Source: Bacteroidota bacterium
GTDB taxonomy: Bacteria; Bacteroidota; JABWAT01
Length of the DNA stretch: 64,000 bases
Reading direction: 5' to 3'
Assembly: GCA_020161835.1 (NCBI GenBank)
Contig: JAIUNL010000003.1
Location: 124,001 to 188,000, forward strand
Shown here one piece after another: positions 17,806 to 26,482 of this stretch. Both the position numbers and the translations under genes were made by a program. Below the pieces are notes generated by a model. It saw only the letters and a program-made list of their open reading frames with translations, did not search any database and had not been told where the DNA came from. Within the stretch, counting starts at the first letter, position 1. Each line of letters opens with the position of its first letter.

Positions 17806-18828
17806 CTACTCCATTTTTTCCGGATTAATGATTTTCAGTGGGATCACTTCATCTGGCTTCCGGTCAGGTTCAATTTTGATAACTTTACCGGTTTCAGTAT
17901 TTCGGATTAATATTATTTCATGATCAGCGGCTGAAATTTGATAAGGGAGGGATTGGAAATTGGTAACCAAGTCAATCATTGAGTATTTATTTTCATTAAA
18001 CCCAATAGTACTTAATTCTCTTCTTTCCCCCGTAGATATTGAATATATAGAATACTCCTGCTTGTACTTTCCAGAAAATAAATATAAACTATCTTCTGAA
18101 CGTGATGGAAATGCATCAAAATTATCTGATATCGGAATAATACAATTATCATTTTCAATAAATCGTTTTTCTCTTAAGTCAATTTTTATTTCAGGATTAT
18201 TTATATCAATTGCAACGCAACGATAATCTTTACTATTATCGTATTCCCCTTCCCAAAATTTATAAATAAGAAATTTATCATCTGTAGTTAAACCACTGAA
18301 ATACTGGAACAGTCCCTCTTCCTTTGTAAGGGTTAAGATTGAGTTAAAACTTGAATCTAATTTATCAATTTGAAACGATGGAACGGATTTAATCGCTTGA
18401 TTTGAATTTGTCTTTACTTTGGAAATGTCCCGATATCCATAATTATACAGGCCATTAGAAGAAAATTCAAACCAATAATATTGAGGTGGTAGAATCCGAA
18501 CAAATCTGCACTTTCCGTTTTTATCGAATCGTCCAAAATCATTAGTACTATAACTATTTTCCGAATTGTAAACTAGAAATTGGGAATTACGGATTGAAAT
18601 TATTTCTTTTATCAGCAAATTTTTGTCACTTTTATATTCCGTTAATTTCCCGTTACTCAAATGATAATAATAAAGGCTTGACTGACCATTAATATTTTTA
18701 ATGTAGTATATCGAGCTATCATTATCTAAGCAGGTTATTCCCGTAATTCTATCTTCACTCATATAGTCAAAACTGCAACCAGTAAGAGTAATCAATAGAA
18801 AAAGTAAAAAGTAATTGTTTTTTTTCAT
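17806..18828 (-). CDS. Orphan lipoprotein, beta-propeller-like, family A copy 1
   Basis: I do not recognise this 340-residue protein. It has a lipoprotein signal (LLITLTGCSF) and then a repetitive pattern of short strands with YYIKN, YYYHLSNGKL and YLFSGKYKQEYSIYSISTGE, as in beta-propeller or WD40-like surface proteins. Most distinctive is the C-terminal RNTETGKVIKIEPDRKP followed by VIPLKIINP, which is nearly identical in the next gene at 18968 although the rest has diverged. The coding sequence is more AT-rich than the flanking housekeeping genes. Function unknown. Confidence 0.8.
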   Translation of the reverse strand: MKKNNYFLLFLLITLTGCSFDYMSEDRITGITCLDNDSSIYYIKNINGQSSLYYYHLSNGKLTEYKSDKNLLIKEIISIRNSQFLVYNSENSYSTNDFGRFDKNGKCRFVRILPPQYYWFEFSSNGLYNYGYRDISKVKTNSNQAIKSVPSFQIDKLDSSFNSILTLTKEEGLFQYFSGLTTDDKFLIYKFWEGEYDNSKDYRCVAIDINNPEIKIDLREKRFIENDNCIIPISDNFDAFPSRSEDSLYLFSGKYKQEYSIYSISTGERRELSTIGFNENKYSMIDLVTNFQSLPYQISAADHEIILIRNTETGKVIKIEPDRKPDEVIPLKIINPEKME

Positions 18829-18967
18829 AGCATTCTATCTCCATCAAGGGGATTTGCTTTTAACACTGAATCCACAAAATATGACCCCAACACTCGGTAG
18901 ACCATAACAAATTCTTCCCAAAAATTCCTCTTGAAAAATTGGGCAATGGAAAATCTCTAAGCCCAAA

Positions 18968-19984
18968 TTAGTTTCCGGAATTTCCCTCGCCCATTTTTTT
19001 CGGATTAATGATTTTAAGGGGAATCACTATATCCGGCTTCCGGTCAGGTTCAATTTTGATAACTTTACCGGTTTCAGTATTTCGGATTAAAAGGAGATCA
19101 CTTTCTGCTACAAGCGCTTGGTATGGTAAGAAAGTCATTTCAGAAAACGGACCGGCTGCAAAATACTTTTCCTCGTCAAAACCCAGGGTTTCAATACACC
19201 TGTAATTACCTGTTAAGGCAGAAAACAAATAAACATCTGGTTTTCCATACTTAAAAACATAAACACTGTCAGAGAATCTGCTTGGGTCGGCATCATACAT
19301 ATCGAGTTGAGAAAAAGGATTCTTATCATTATTTTTTCCTTCTTTATCCCGAAGATCTGTGATTTTAGATGGATTTAAAACGTCAATTGCAATACACCTG
19401 CAATCACCTTCAGAATTGGTTGTTTCGTCCCAAAAATAAAAAATCAAAAACCTGTTATCCTTGGTTATGCCATTAGATATGACAAAATTCCCTTTCTGCT
19501 GAAATATACTGCCAACAACATTACCTATAGAATCAATTGCATCTATTCTGAATGATTGTTCTTCATTCCCAAAATTATCTTTTTTGGGAATGTAAAATAC
19601 TGCATAATACAGTTTTGTTATCGAAGAATAAGTAAATTCCTTGTAACCAAAAGGCATGTGATCCAGAATTCTTATTCCACTTTCTAAATCAATCATTGAT
19701 AAATAGGCATTGATTGCAAGATGGGTTGAAGTAAATGCAATTATCTCCCCTTTTTTATTAAAAAATGGATTTCTAACAAATAAGCCTGAATCGAGTTCAT
19801 ATTTAATTAAATGATCCCTTTGGGGATTGTATTTAAAAAAAACTGATTTATCATTGTTTTGGAAAAGGTAAATAAAAGTACTGTCTTCCTCAATGGTAAA
19901 AATATCTATGATTTGAGTTGTTGTCTTTAAATTCATTGAACAACTAATAAAGAGAACGGGCATAATTAAAAACAAAAATTTCAT
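18968..19984 (-). CDS. Orphan lipoprotein, beta-propeller-like, family A copy 2
   Basis: Unrecognised 338-residue lipoprotein (lipobox LFISCSM), a tandem paralogue of the gene at 17806. Shared points along the length include RNPFF, GSIFQQ versus SILTLTKEE, the block NRFLIFYFWDE versus DKFLIYKFWEGE, CRCIAIDVLNP versus YRCVAIDINNP, and the almost identical last 40 residues. At DNA level 56 bases near the 3' end are identical between the copies (18968-19090 compared with 17806-17915). It extends 7 residues past the end of copy 1. AT-rich like its neighbour. Confidence 0.8.
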   Translation of the reverse strand: MKFLFLIMPVLFISCSMNLKTTTQIIDIFTIEEDSTFIYLFQNNDKSVFFKYNPQRDHLIKYELDSGLFVRNPFFNKKGEIIAFTSTHLAINAYLSMIDLESGIRILDHMPFGYKEFTYSSITKLYYAVFYIPKKDNFGNEEQSFRIDAIDSIGNVVGSIFQQKGNFVISNGITKDNRFLIFYFWDETTNSEGDCRCIAIDVLNPSKITDLRDKEGKNNDKNPFSQLDMYDADPSRFSDSVYVFKYGKPDVYLFSALTGNYRCIETLGFDEEKYFAAGPFSEMTFLPYQALVAESDLLLIRNTETGKVIKIEPDRKPDIVIPLKIINPKKMGEGNSGN

Positions 19985-20280
19985 CTTGTCAAACCTCTGT
20001 ATACTGATTCATGTTTTACAATGCAAAATGCTGAAAAGACAGCTGAGACGCCGACTGCACTATAAATATTATCGCCAAAATCCCTCTTTATTATTGATTA
20101 CCACACTGAACTAGCCAATCTGGAATCTGCGTTAAGTACATTTTTTCCCAGAAATTGTCTTACTTAGTGATTTATATTTTACAAGAAATATTATCGAAAC
20201 ACTAGTGGTCCTTCGTGCAGATTTGCAATTTTGCCTTTCAACATCCTAACTGTAACCCCAATGCTTACCTAAAAGTTGAA
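19985..20280. other. AT-rich intergenic region, nothing recognised
   Basis: Nearly 300 bp between two minus-strand lipoprotein genes. I see no gene, no RNA and no repeat shared with the rest of the window. Confidence 0.6.
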
Positions 20281-20853
20281 TCAAAAATAATACCCCCATT
20301 CAAATTTGATATCCCCATATTTTCCTATCAGGTAATTTTCAAAAGGTATTAAAAATTGTTTTACAAATTCATCACAAACCAGTACATCTGATTCTCCCTC
20401 ATTACCATTTGGTGAATTCTTTAAGTTGTAACCTTGAATACGAAGAATCGATTTTTCACTATAGGAACCTGAATAAAGGGTTTTCAAACCTAACTGAACT
20501 GTGTCCGGAAGGAAAATGTTAATGTTGTACTTTGAGTCTATCCTCATTTTTTTATCGTCACCGTCCTTATACTCAATTTTCCTTTTAATATGGTAATCAT
20601 TTATTTCCAGATACGAAGAGTCATTAAGGTATTTCGCATACCGAATATTTTCCCCAATACCTATAAATTTTGGATTATTGGCAATGAAAATTGCGACTTC
20701 CTCTTCAAGTAATTCCCTTTTTAAATTAACTCTGAAATCACAAACCTGACCAGAAATTAAATCTTGGTTCATAAAGTTGGTGTAAGGATTACAACTAACA
20801 AAAATGAGAATAATGAAAAACCCTAAAATAAAATTGCAAAATCCATGCTTCAT
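20281..20853 (-). CDS. Orphan lipoprotein, family B copy 1
   Basis: Unrecognised 190-residue lipoprotein with lipobox FVSCNPY. It is a clear distant paralogue of the gene at 52878: both share a DLI-G-VCD core after the lipobox (QDLISGQVCDFRVNL here, TDLIRGSVCDYAINL there), a central PDTVQLGLKTLY block and a C-terminal VLVCDEFVKQFLIPFENYL block (VVCNEFEKQVLSPFERFL there). The two conserved Cys residues in VCD and VCDEF could form a disulfide. Base composition is AT-rich. Function unknown. Confidence 0.78.
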   Translation of the reverse strand: MKHGFCNFILGFFIILIFVSCNPYTNFMNQDLISGQVCDFRVNLKRELLEEEVAIFIANNPKFIGIGENIRYAKYLNDSSYLEINDYHIKRKIEYKDGDDKKMRIDSKYNINIFLPDTVQLGLKTLYSGSYSEKSILRIQGYNLKNSPNGNEGESDVLVCDEFVKQFLIPFENYLIGKYGDIKFEWGYYF

Positions 20854-21072
20854 GGTCCAACTCTCTGAATTATAGATAGTATAGCAAGAAAAACAGTCTC
20901 TTGTCGCCTCGTTGAAAGCTGGTAAAACGAGTTAATGACAATTAAATTGTATTTCAGGATCAAACCAGGCCAATTAACAAAAGTAGAAATTTCAAATCTA
21001 ACCTAAATTTAGAATGCCTTGCATTGCCATTCAAAATTTAAAATTCAAAACTCATAATTTTAATCTTTCCCT

Positions 21073-21651
21073 TCAGGGCACAACCCATCCGCCGGTAAAG
21101 CCATTATTCCGGAAGTTGAACTTTGCCCGGTAATGGCCGGCGACACCCAAACGAAGCCAGTCAATATGATCAACCACGAGTGTAATCACACTGAAATTCT
21201 TGAAAGCGTAATCAGGAATATGATTGTCTATAACCGGAAATGCTGAAACAGGATCATCAGCCTGAGAACCCGGCCGGGCAGGAGTTGCGTAGTTGATTTT
21301 ATTTTCAATCGGAAGTCCGGTCCAGATAGACTTGAGGTGCGAACCACCGGTTTCAACCGTTGCGGTTCCGTTTAACCTGATTTGAATACTTTCCTGCTGA
21401 TCATAAAAAAGGAGTGAGATTTTGGGATGTTCCGAAATCTCCTGAATTTTGGTTGACCTGATGTCAGAATAGATCTGAATACACCGGCGATCACGGTTTG
21501 AATACCTGAGAATGACGGTTCTAATCTGGGGTGACATACCATCGAAAGTTGCTAAAACTGCACGACGGAACGGGTGTTTGCTCAGGGTTGCCCCCAATTC
21601 TACTGAATCCCAGATGGAATCTAAAATATGATCTAATTCGGAAAAGGTCAT
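21073..21651 (-). CDS. Pyridoxamine 5'-phosphate oxidase-like flavin protein
   Basis: FMN-binding split-barrel protein, about 192 residues from ATG 21651 (MTFSELDHIL); a TTG at 21711 would add 20 residues and run into the next promoter. The RAVLATFDGMSPQIRTVILR opening and the KIQEISEHPKISLLFYD strand are typical of the PNPOx-like group; the C-terminus WLRLGVAGHYRAKFNF is also characteristic. These are often annotated as PdxH-like, but the true PdxH substrate signature is not obvious, so vitamin B6 synthesis is not claimed. Confidence 0.82.
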   Translation of the reverse strand: MTFSELDHILDSIWDSVELGATLSKHPFRRAVLATFDGMSPQIRTVILRYSNRDRRCIQIYSDIRSTKIQEISEHPKISLLFYDQQESIQIRLNGTATVETGGSHLKSIWTGLPIENKINYATPARPGSQADDPVSAFPVIDNHIPDYAFKNFSVITLVVDHIDWLRLGVAGHYRAKFNFRNNGFTGGWVVP

Positions 21652-21716
21652 GAACTTAGGACGACTTAATTTTGTTGTTCGAAAGATAGACACAGGCTTG
21701 TTTTGAACCAAAGTTG

Positions 21717-21724
21717 TATATTTG
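21717..21724 (+). promoter_or_regulatory. Candidate Bacteroidota -7 box
   Basis: TATATTTG matches the Bacteroidota primary sigma -7 consensus TAnnTTTG and lies 58 bp before the prolyl oligopeptidase ATG. A TTTG that could serve as the -33 element is at 21702-21705, closer than usual, so the call is weak. The same octamer occurs upstream of parE. Confidence 0.35.
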
Positions 21725-21782
21725 TGAAACGATTAAAATTCCGTTACAGTTAGGCTTTCTGTCTCATGAAAGGGATAATAAC

Positions 21783-23897
21783 ATGAAATTCTCTTATCTG
21801 ACTCTAATTATTGGTACTTCCATTCTTTTTAATTCCTGCATGAACCCAAAAATAAACTACCCTGATGCAAAACGTGAAAATGTGGTTGACACCCTGCATG
21901 GAGTCGCCATTTCCGATCCGTACCGCTGGCTTGAAAATCCGGACGATTCAGCAACCGTTGCCTGGGTAACGGCAGAAAATACCATCACACGTGCTTATCT
22001 GGATTCAATTCCTGACCGTGCAAAAATTCAATCCCGGCTTACCGAACTCTGGAACTACCCGAAATATTCTGCTCCTGCTAAAAAGGGAACCAACTACTTT
22101 TTCTCCAAAAATGACGGACTTCAGAATCAGTCGGTATTATACTGGCAGGAAGGTCCTGAGGGTGAACCCAAAGTTTTGATTGACCCCAATACTCTGAGTG
22201 CTGATGGAACCGTTGCCCTGACATTGACCACAGTTAGCGAAGATGGCAGCATGCTTGCATACGGACTTTCAGGAAGCGGAAGTGACCGTCAGGATGTCAA
22301 AATCCGTCGGGTTAAAGACGGAGTTGATCTCAATGAAACCATTAAATGGTGCAAGTTTACTTCAATTGCCTGGCTCCCTGATGGATCCGGTTTTTATTAC
22401 AACCGTTTCCCGGAACCCGGAACCGTTAAAAAAGAAGATGAGAACCGGTTCAACAAAGTTTATTTCCATAAAATCGGAACCCAGCAAAATCAGGATAAAC
22501 TGATTTATGAAGAACCATCAAATCCTGACCGTGGATTTTCACCTATGGTCACAGAAGACGGCCGGTATCTTCTCATTTATGTCTGGCAGGGAACTGATCC
22601 CAGAAACAGAGTTTATTATTTTGATCTGAAAACCGGTGTTCCCATCACGAAACTTCTTGATGCAGGAGATGCAACCTGGTCACCGGTTCATAATGAAGGA
22701 ACAACCTTTTATTTCTTCACCAATCTGGATGCGCCAAAGGGAAAATTGATTTCAATTGATATCAGCAATCCTGCACCCGATCAATGGAAAACCATCATTC
22801 CCGAGCAACCTGAAGTTTTAGATTTCGTCACCGTTGTTAACCGTCAGTTTGTTGCCGGTTACATGAAAGATGCCCATCACGAATTGAAAGTTTATTCGGC
22901 AGGTGGTGAATTCATCAAGGAGATTCCGCTGCCGGCAGTGGGAACCGTTGGAATCAGTTCTTCAAAAAGTACTGATACCGATATGTTTGTAACCTTTACC
23001 TCGTTTGTCTACCCGCCAACAATTTTCAGATACGATTTCACAACCGGTAATCTTAAACTTTTCCGCCGGCCAGAAGTGAAATTTGCTTCTGAGGATTTTG
23101 AAACCCGTCAGGTTTTCTACAATTCAAAAGATGGCACCCGTGTTCCCATGTTTATTGTCTTTAAAAAGGGGATTAAACTGGATGGAACTGCCCCGACCTT
23201 ACTTTACGGATATGGCGGATTCAACGTTAACATGACACCCGGATTTTCACTTTCAAGACTCATCTGGATGGAAGCCGGCGGGATTTTCGCCATGGCAAAT
23301 CTTCGTGGCGGCGGTGAATACGGCGAAGACTGGCATCAGGCCGGTATGCTTGAGAAAAAGCAAAATGTATTTGATGATCTTCATGCGGCTGCTGAATTTC
23401 TGGCAAAGGAAAAATATACTTCAGCAGATAAACTGGCCATAAACGGTGGAAGTAATGGCGGACTCCTGGTTGCTGCAGCAATGACTCAACGACCTGAACT
23501 TTACGGGGCTGTGGTTTGTCAGGTTCCGGTAATTGATATGCTCAGGTATCATAAATTCACCGTTGGAAGTTACTGGATTCCTGAATATGGAAATGCAGAA
23601 GCCGATTCAACCCAGTTTAAATTTATGCACGCCTACTCACCTCTGCATAACATCCGTGAAGGGGTAAACTATCCGCCAACATTAATCACCAGTGCTGATA
23701 CGGATGACCGTGTTGTGCCGGCCCATGCGAAAAAATTTGCAGCAACGTTGCAACACACCTACAAAGGTAAAAACCCAATCCTGATCCGCATCGAAACCAA
23801 GGCCGGACACGGTGCAGGAAAGCCGACTTCGAAAGTGATTGACGAAGCTGCAGATATTTATTCGTTCCTGTTCAAGCAATTCGGGATGAAAATGTAG
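21783..23897 (+). CDS. Prolyl oligopeptidase, S9A family, lipoprotein-like N-terminus
   Basis: Serine peptidase cleaving after proline in short peptides. The ATG at 21783 gives 704 residues with a lipoprotein-type signal (LFNSCMN), so it is probably anchored in the periplasm or outer membrane. Family marks are the N-terminal DPYRWLENPDD, a seven-bladed propeller, and the hydrolase domain with LRGGGEYGEDWHQAG, the nucleophile Ser557 in NGGSNGGLL, DDRVVP from residue 641 and the His676 in KAGHGAG. Full length for the family. It is divergent from the PNPOx-like gene. Confidence 0.95.
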   Translation: MKFSYLTLIIGTSILFNSCMNPKINYPDAKRENVVDTLHGVAISDPYRWLENPDDSATVAWVTAENTITRAYLDSIPDRAKIQSRLTELWNYPKYSAPAKKGTNYFFSKNDGLQNQSVLYWQEGPEGEPKVLIDPNTLSADGTVALTLTTVSEDGSMLAYGLSGSGSDRQDVKIRRVKDGVDLNETIKWCKFTSIAWLPDGSGFYYNRFPEPGTVKKEDENRFNKVYFHKIGTQQNQDKLIYEEPSNPDRGFSPMVTEDGRYLLIYVWQGTDPRNRVYYFDLKTGVPITKLLDAGDATWSPVHNEGTTFYFFTNLDAPKGKLISIDISNPAPDQWKTIIPEQPEVLDFVTVVNRQFVAGYMKDAHHELKVYSAGGEFIKEIPLPAVGTVGISSSKSTDTDMFVTFTSFVYPPTIFRYDFTTGNLKLFRRPEVKFASEDFETRQVFYNSKDGTRVPMFIVFKKGIKLDGTAPTLLYGYGGFNVNMTPGFSLSRLIWMEAGGIFAMANLRGGGEYGEDWHQAGMLEKKQNVFDDLHAAAEFLAKEKYTSADKLAINGGSNGGLLVAAAMTQRPELYGAVVCQVPVIDMLRYHKFTVGSYWIPEYGNAEADSTQFKFMHAYSPLHNIREGVNYPPTLITSADTDDRVVPAHAKKFAATLQHTYKGKNPILIRIETKAGHGAGKPTSKVIDEAADIYSFLFKQFGMKM

Positions 23898-23918
23898 GAG
23901 TTTTTCTCTATTTCCAGT

Positions 23919-24080
23919 AGGGGCATAGCCCCGGCCTGTTTGTAGAAAAGTTTCATCGTTATAATTTAAAAAGCTCCGTAGGAGTGGCCTGTTAAATTGT
24001 ATTTTTAATGGGTCGTTCCTACGGAACTTTTTTTTTGTTGGATTTCCGTTTCTACAAACGGGTCGCACCTCCGGTGCTCG
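23919..24080 (+). repeat. Composite cloverleaf-like repeat element, copy 1
   Basis: About 162 bp built from nested inverted repeats: a left hairpin GGGGC-AT-AGCCCC, an outer pair TGTTTGTAGAAA with TTTCTACAAACG, an inner pair CTCCGTAGGAG with TTCCTACGGAA, and a right hairpin GCACC-TCC-GGTGC. A reverse-complement copy of the same architecture is at 40595-40755. Both copies lie between convergent genes. Confidence 0.9.
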
Positions 24081-24178
24081 TTCAAACCAGGATTTCTGGT
24101 TAAATTTCTATTCCATCATTTTAAAACTGGTTCAGACAAAACTGTCCAAAAAGAAAAGCGCAGGGTAAAAAAAATACA

Positions 24179-24232
24179 TGGATGAGTTTCGCAGAACTTC
24201 GTTAGCCCGCCTTCGAGGGGATGACATTTCTT
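24179..24232 (+). repeat. GATGAGYTTCGCAGAACTTC repeat, copy 1
   Basis: The block GGATGAGTTTCGCAGAACTT continuing CGTTAGCC is followed after 11 bp by GGATGACAT. The same arrangement appears inverted at 26356-26408, so the pair brackets the radical SAM and TrmO genes. Confidence 0.85.
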
Positions 24233-24250
24233 AAGATTTTGAAAGAGTGT

Positions 24251-25426
24251 CTAAACAATAAAGAACTGAGTAGGGTATTTTCGTACGGAAATGCCCTTTT
24301 CCAATTCGTTCAGAGCTGACTTCCATCTTACATATTCCTGATCCAAATCATCAGATGTCAGCAAATCATCTTTAAAAGGGTAATTGCCGGTTGAAATAGC
24401 CGGATTAAACAAGGACAACTGAACCCGGTCTTCAGGGCTTAGATTGAACCGGCTGATCATGCTGACTGAAGCTTCAAAATGTGAATCCCGGTATTTCTTC
24501 CCGCCAAGACCCAATAAGAAAATGAGCTGAAGTCTAAAACCTGCTTCTTTTATCCGGTTTACCATTTGAATGATAATTTCCGGGTCATAGGGCTTACCCA
24601 CTCCCTTCAGTAAGTCTTCACTTCCAGATTCAATTCCGATGGCAATATCGGAAAGCCCTGATTGTCTGATCATTTTCCATTCATCAGCATCTTTAAGGTG
24701 TCCTGTAAATCCGTCAAGGAAACTTCCAATCCGGTTCACCCTAAATCTGGGATTAAGTGCCTTCATTTCACTGATCCAATCCTGAAGTTCCTCCATCAGA
24801 AAAATAAACCGGCGATTTGGCGCAGCAAGTGCATTGGCTTCACCGATGAAAATATCACGCCGGGCTGAAAGTCCGTCACCGAAGAAGTCAGAAATTTCAA
24901 GTAAATGGTCGTTCAGCGTTTCAATACTTCTGATCTGAAAAGGACGGTCTTTGTAAAACGTACAAAAAGTGCAATCGTCATAACTGCAGCCTACTGTAAA
25001 GTTTACGATTACGGATTGGTAAAACTCTGGTGGCAGAATGGGAATCCGTCCCCAGATTTTGAGAAATTGCTGATGATTAAAACTAATATTTTTAAGGAAT
25101 AGGAAAATCCGGCCCAAAAACTCAGAAACATCAAGGGGCTCAGTATCAAAAGTTGATTTTGTCCAGGCAAAATCCGGAGCTTTTCTCCAGTCTTCCCATT
25201 CTCTTTCCCATTCCTTCCACCAATACTGAACATCTGCAATCGGAAGGAAACAGTCTTCTGCTTCCTGGTTAGAAGATTTGAAAAGAATGGTTCCATCCAA
25301 ACCGATCCGGTAATGATCACCATGATTGAAATGACCGATCAACCGACCTGAATAATCAAAGTGAAATTGCCTGACGGGATCGGTCAGAATAGTAACAGTT
25401 GTGGTTTTGAAATTAATTGAGAGCAT
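24251..25426 (-). CDS. Radical SAM enzyme of unknown substrate
   Basis: Predicted iron-sulfur radical SAM protein of 391 residues. The cluster motif is VGCSYDDCTFCTFY, that is C-x4-C-x2-C rather than the usual C-x3-C-x2-C; a GCSxxxCTFC form is known in a subset of COG1032-like proteins. Later blocks match the radical SAM barrel: IFIGEANALAAP, IAIGIESGSEDLLKGVGK and FRLQLIFLLGLGG. About 140 residues precede the cluster and form no domain I recognise. A good ribosome site (AGGA) precedes ATG 25426. The gene stands alone between two inverted repeats; the reaction is unknown. Confidence 0.85.
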   Translation of the reverse strand: MLSINFKTTTVTILTDPVRQFHFDYSGRLIGHFNHGDHYRIGLDGTILFKSSNQEAEDCFLPIADVQYWWKEWEREWEDWRKAPDFAWTKSTFDTEPLDVSEFLGRIFLFLKNISFNHQQFLKIWGRIPILPPEFYQSVIVNFTVGCSYDDCTFCTFYKDRPFQIRSIETLNDHLLEISDFFGDGLSARRDIFIGEANALAAPNRRFIFLMEELQDWISEMKALNPRFRVNRIGSFLDGFTGHLKDADEWKMIRQSGLSDIAIGIESGSEDLLKGVGKPYDPEIIIQMVNRIKEAGFRLQLIFLLGLGGKKYRDSHFEASVSMISRFNLSPEDRVQLSLFNPAISTGNYPFKDDLLTSDDLDQEYVRWKSALNELEKGISVRKYPTQFFIV

Positions 25427-25567
25427 GAGTTCCTGGCCGGCAGATCATTTTTATTTCATGGTAATTTGGTTAGTGGAAAAGACCTGCTATTTTCAAACTT
25501 CACCAAATTGTTTGCGATCTGCAATGGACACCAACAGAACCTAATCAACATCTAATCCAACAGGAAA

Positions 25568-26341
25568 ATGAACTTTAACCTTTCTGCAATCGGTTTTATT
25601 GAAACGCCCTTTGAGGAAAAATATGAAGCACCCCGCCAGCCCGGTCTGGAAGGTATTCATTCCAAATCTGTCATCAGGCTGACACCGGGTCATCGGTATG
25701 AACAGGCATTGAAAGACCTGGATGGATTTTCTCATATCTGGATTATTTACTGGTTTGACCGGGTTTCAGGCTGGAAGCCACAGATTCTTCCGCCAAGAGG
25801 GTCTGCCATTAAAAGAGGTGTATTTGCAACCCGGTCACCACATCGGCCAAATCCAATAGGACTTTCACTCGTCCGGATTGAAGAAATAAACGGACTTGAA
25901 ATCCGTATTGGTGATTGTGATCTTCTCAATGGAACACCGGTTCTCGACATCAAACCCTATTTGCCTTATGTGGAGTCGGTTCCAGAAGCTGCATCCGGGT
26001 GGATTGGATCAAATCTCACCAATGGTGAAGTGCTGCCAGTCTGGGAATTGGAATGGTCTATAACCGCAGTCAAACAACGTTTATTTCTTGAACGTGCAGG
26101 ACTATCGGGTTTCAGTAAAAAAGTGGCTCAGGTTTTATCTTCATCACCAGAACCACATCCCTATAAAAGAATAAAAGCCCTGGAAAATGGTCTTTTTCAA
26201 ATGGCATGGAAAGACTGGCGGCTTTCGTTCCGGATTGAAGGGAATAAAGTTCAGATTCTTGAAATTTATTCGGGATATTTAAAAGGGGCTGAACAGCCTG
26301 AACTTCACCGGCAATTCAGGGAAACTCTGTTTCAGGCTTGA
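25568..26341 (+). CDS. trmO: tRNA (N6-threonylcarbamoyladenosine37-N6)-methyltransferase TrmO
   Basis: Methylates t6A37 to m6t6A in tRNA(Thr) using SAM. The 257-residue protein carries the TrmO/YaeB signature: AIGFIETPFEEKYEAPRQPG at the N-terminus, LDGFSHIWIIYWFD, then the highly conserved GVFATRSPHRPNPIGLSLV and VLDIKPYLPYVES. Residues after about 155 form the variable C-terminal domain. Its substrate is made by the Sua5 and TsaD proteins also encoded in this window. Divergent from the radical SAM gene. Confidence 0.95.
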   Translation: MNFNLSAIGFIETPFEEKYEAPRQPGLEGIHSKSVIRLTPGHRYEQALKDLDGFSHIWIIYWFDRVSGWKPQILPPRGSAIKRGVFATRSPHRPNPIGLSLVRIEEINGLEIRIGDCDLLNGTPVLDIKPYLPYVESVPEAASGWIGSNLTNGEVLPVWELEWSITAVKQRLFLERAGLSGFSKKVAQVLSSSPEPHPYKRIKALENGLFQMAWKDWRLSFRIEGNKVQILEIYSGYLKGAEQPELHRQFRETLFQA

Positions 26342-26355
26342 AGGAATAATCAATT

Positions 26356-26408
26356 TAAGATGTCATCCCGGACTTGATCCGGCTAACGAAGTTCTGCGAA
26401 GCTCATCC
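26356..26408 (-). repeat. GATGAGYTTCGCAGAACTTC repeat, copy 2 (inverted)
   Basis: Reverse-complement partner of 24179-24232. On the minus strand it reads GGATGAGCTTCGCAGAACTT, then CGTTAGCC and, after a GGATCAAGTCC spacer, GGGATGACAT. The spacer differs from that of copy 1. Confidence 0.85.
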
Positions 26409-26482
26409 AGTATTTTCCCATCGTTTTATGATCATGTTGAATGTTGAAAAGGATTGGGGTTTAAACATGAGAAAATGCAATC

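Larger units (their letters stand above)
23898..24250. other. Convergent intergenic region with two repeat elements
   Basis: A 353-bp gap between the peptidase and the radical SAM gene that faces it. It holds the composite hairpin element at 23919-24080 and a second repeat at 24179-24232. No gene was found. The inner hairpin followed by a T tract near 24030 could also end transcription of the peptidase gene. Confidence 0.8.
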
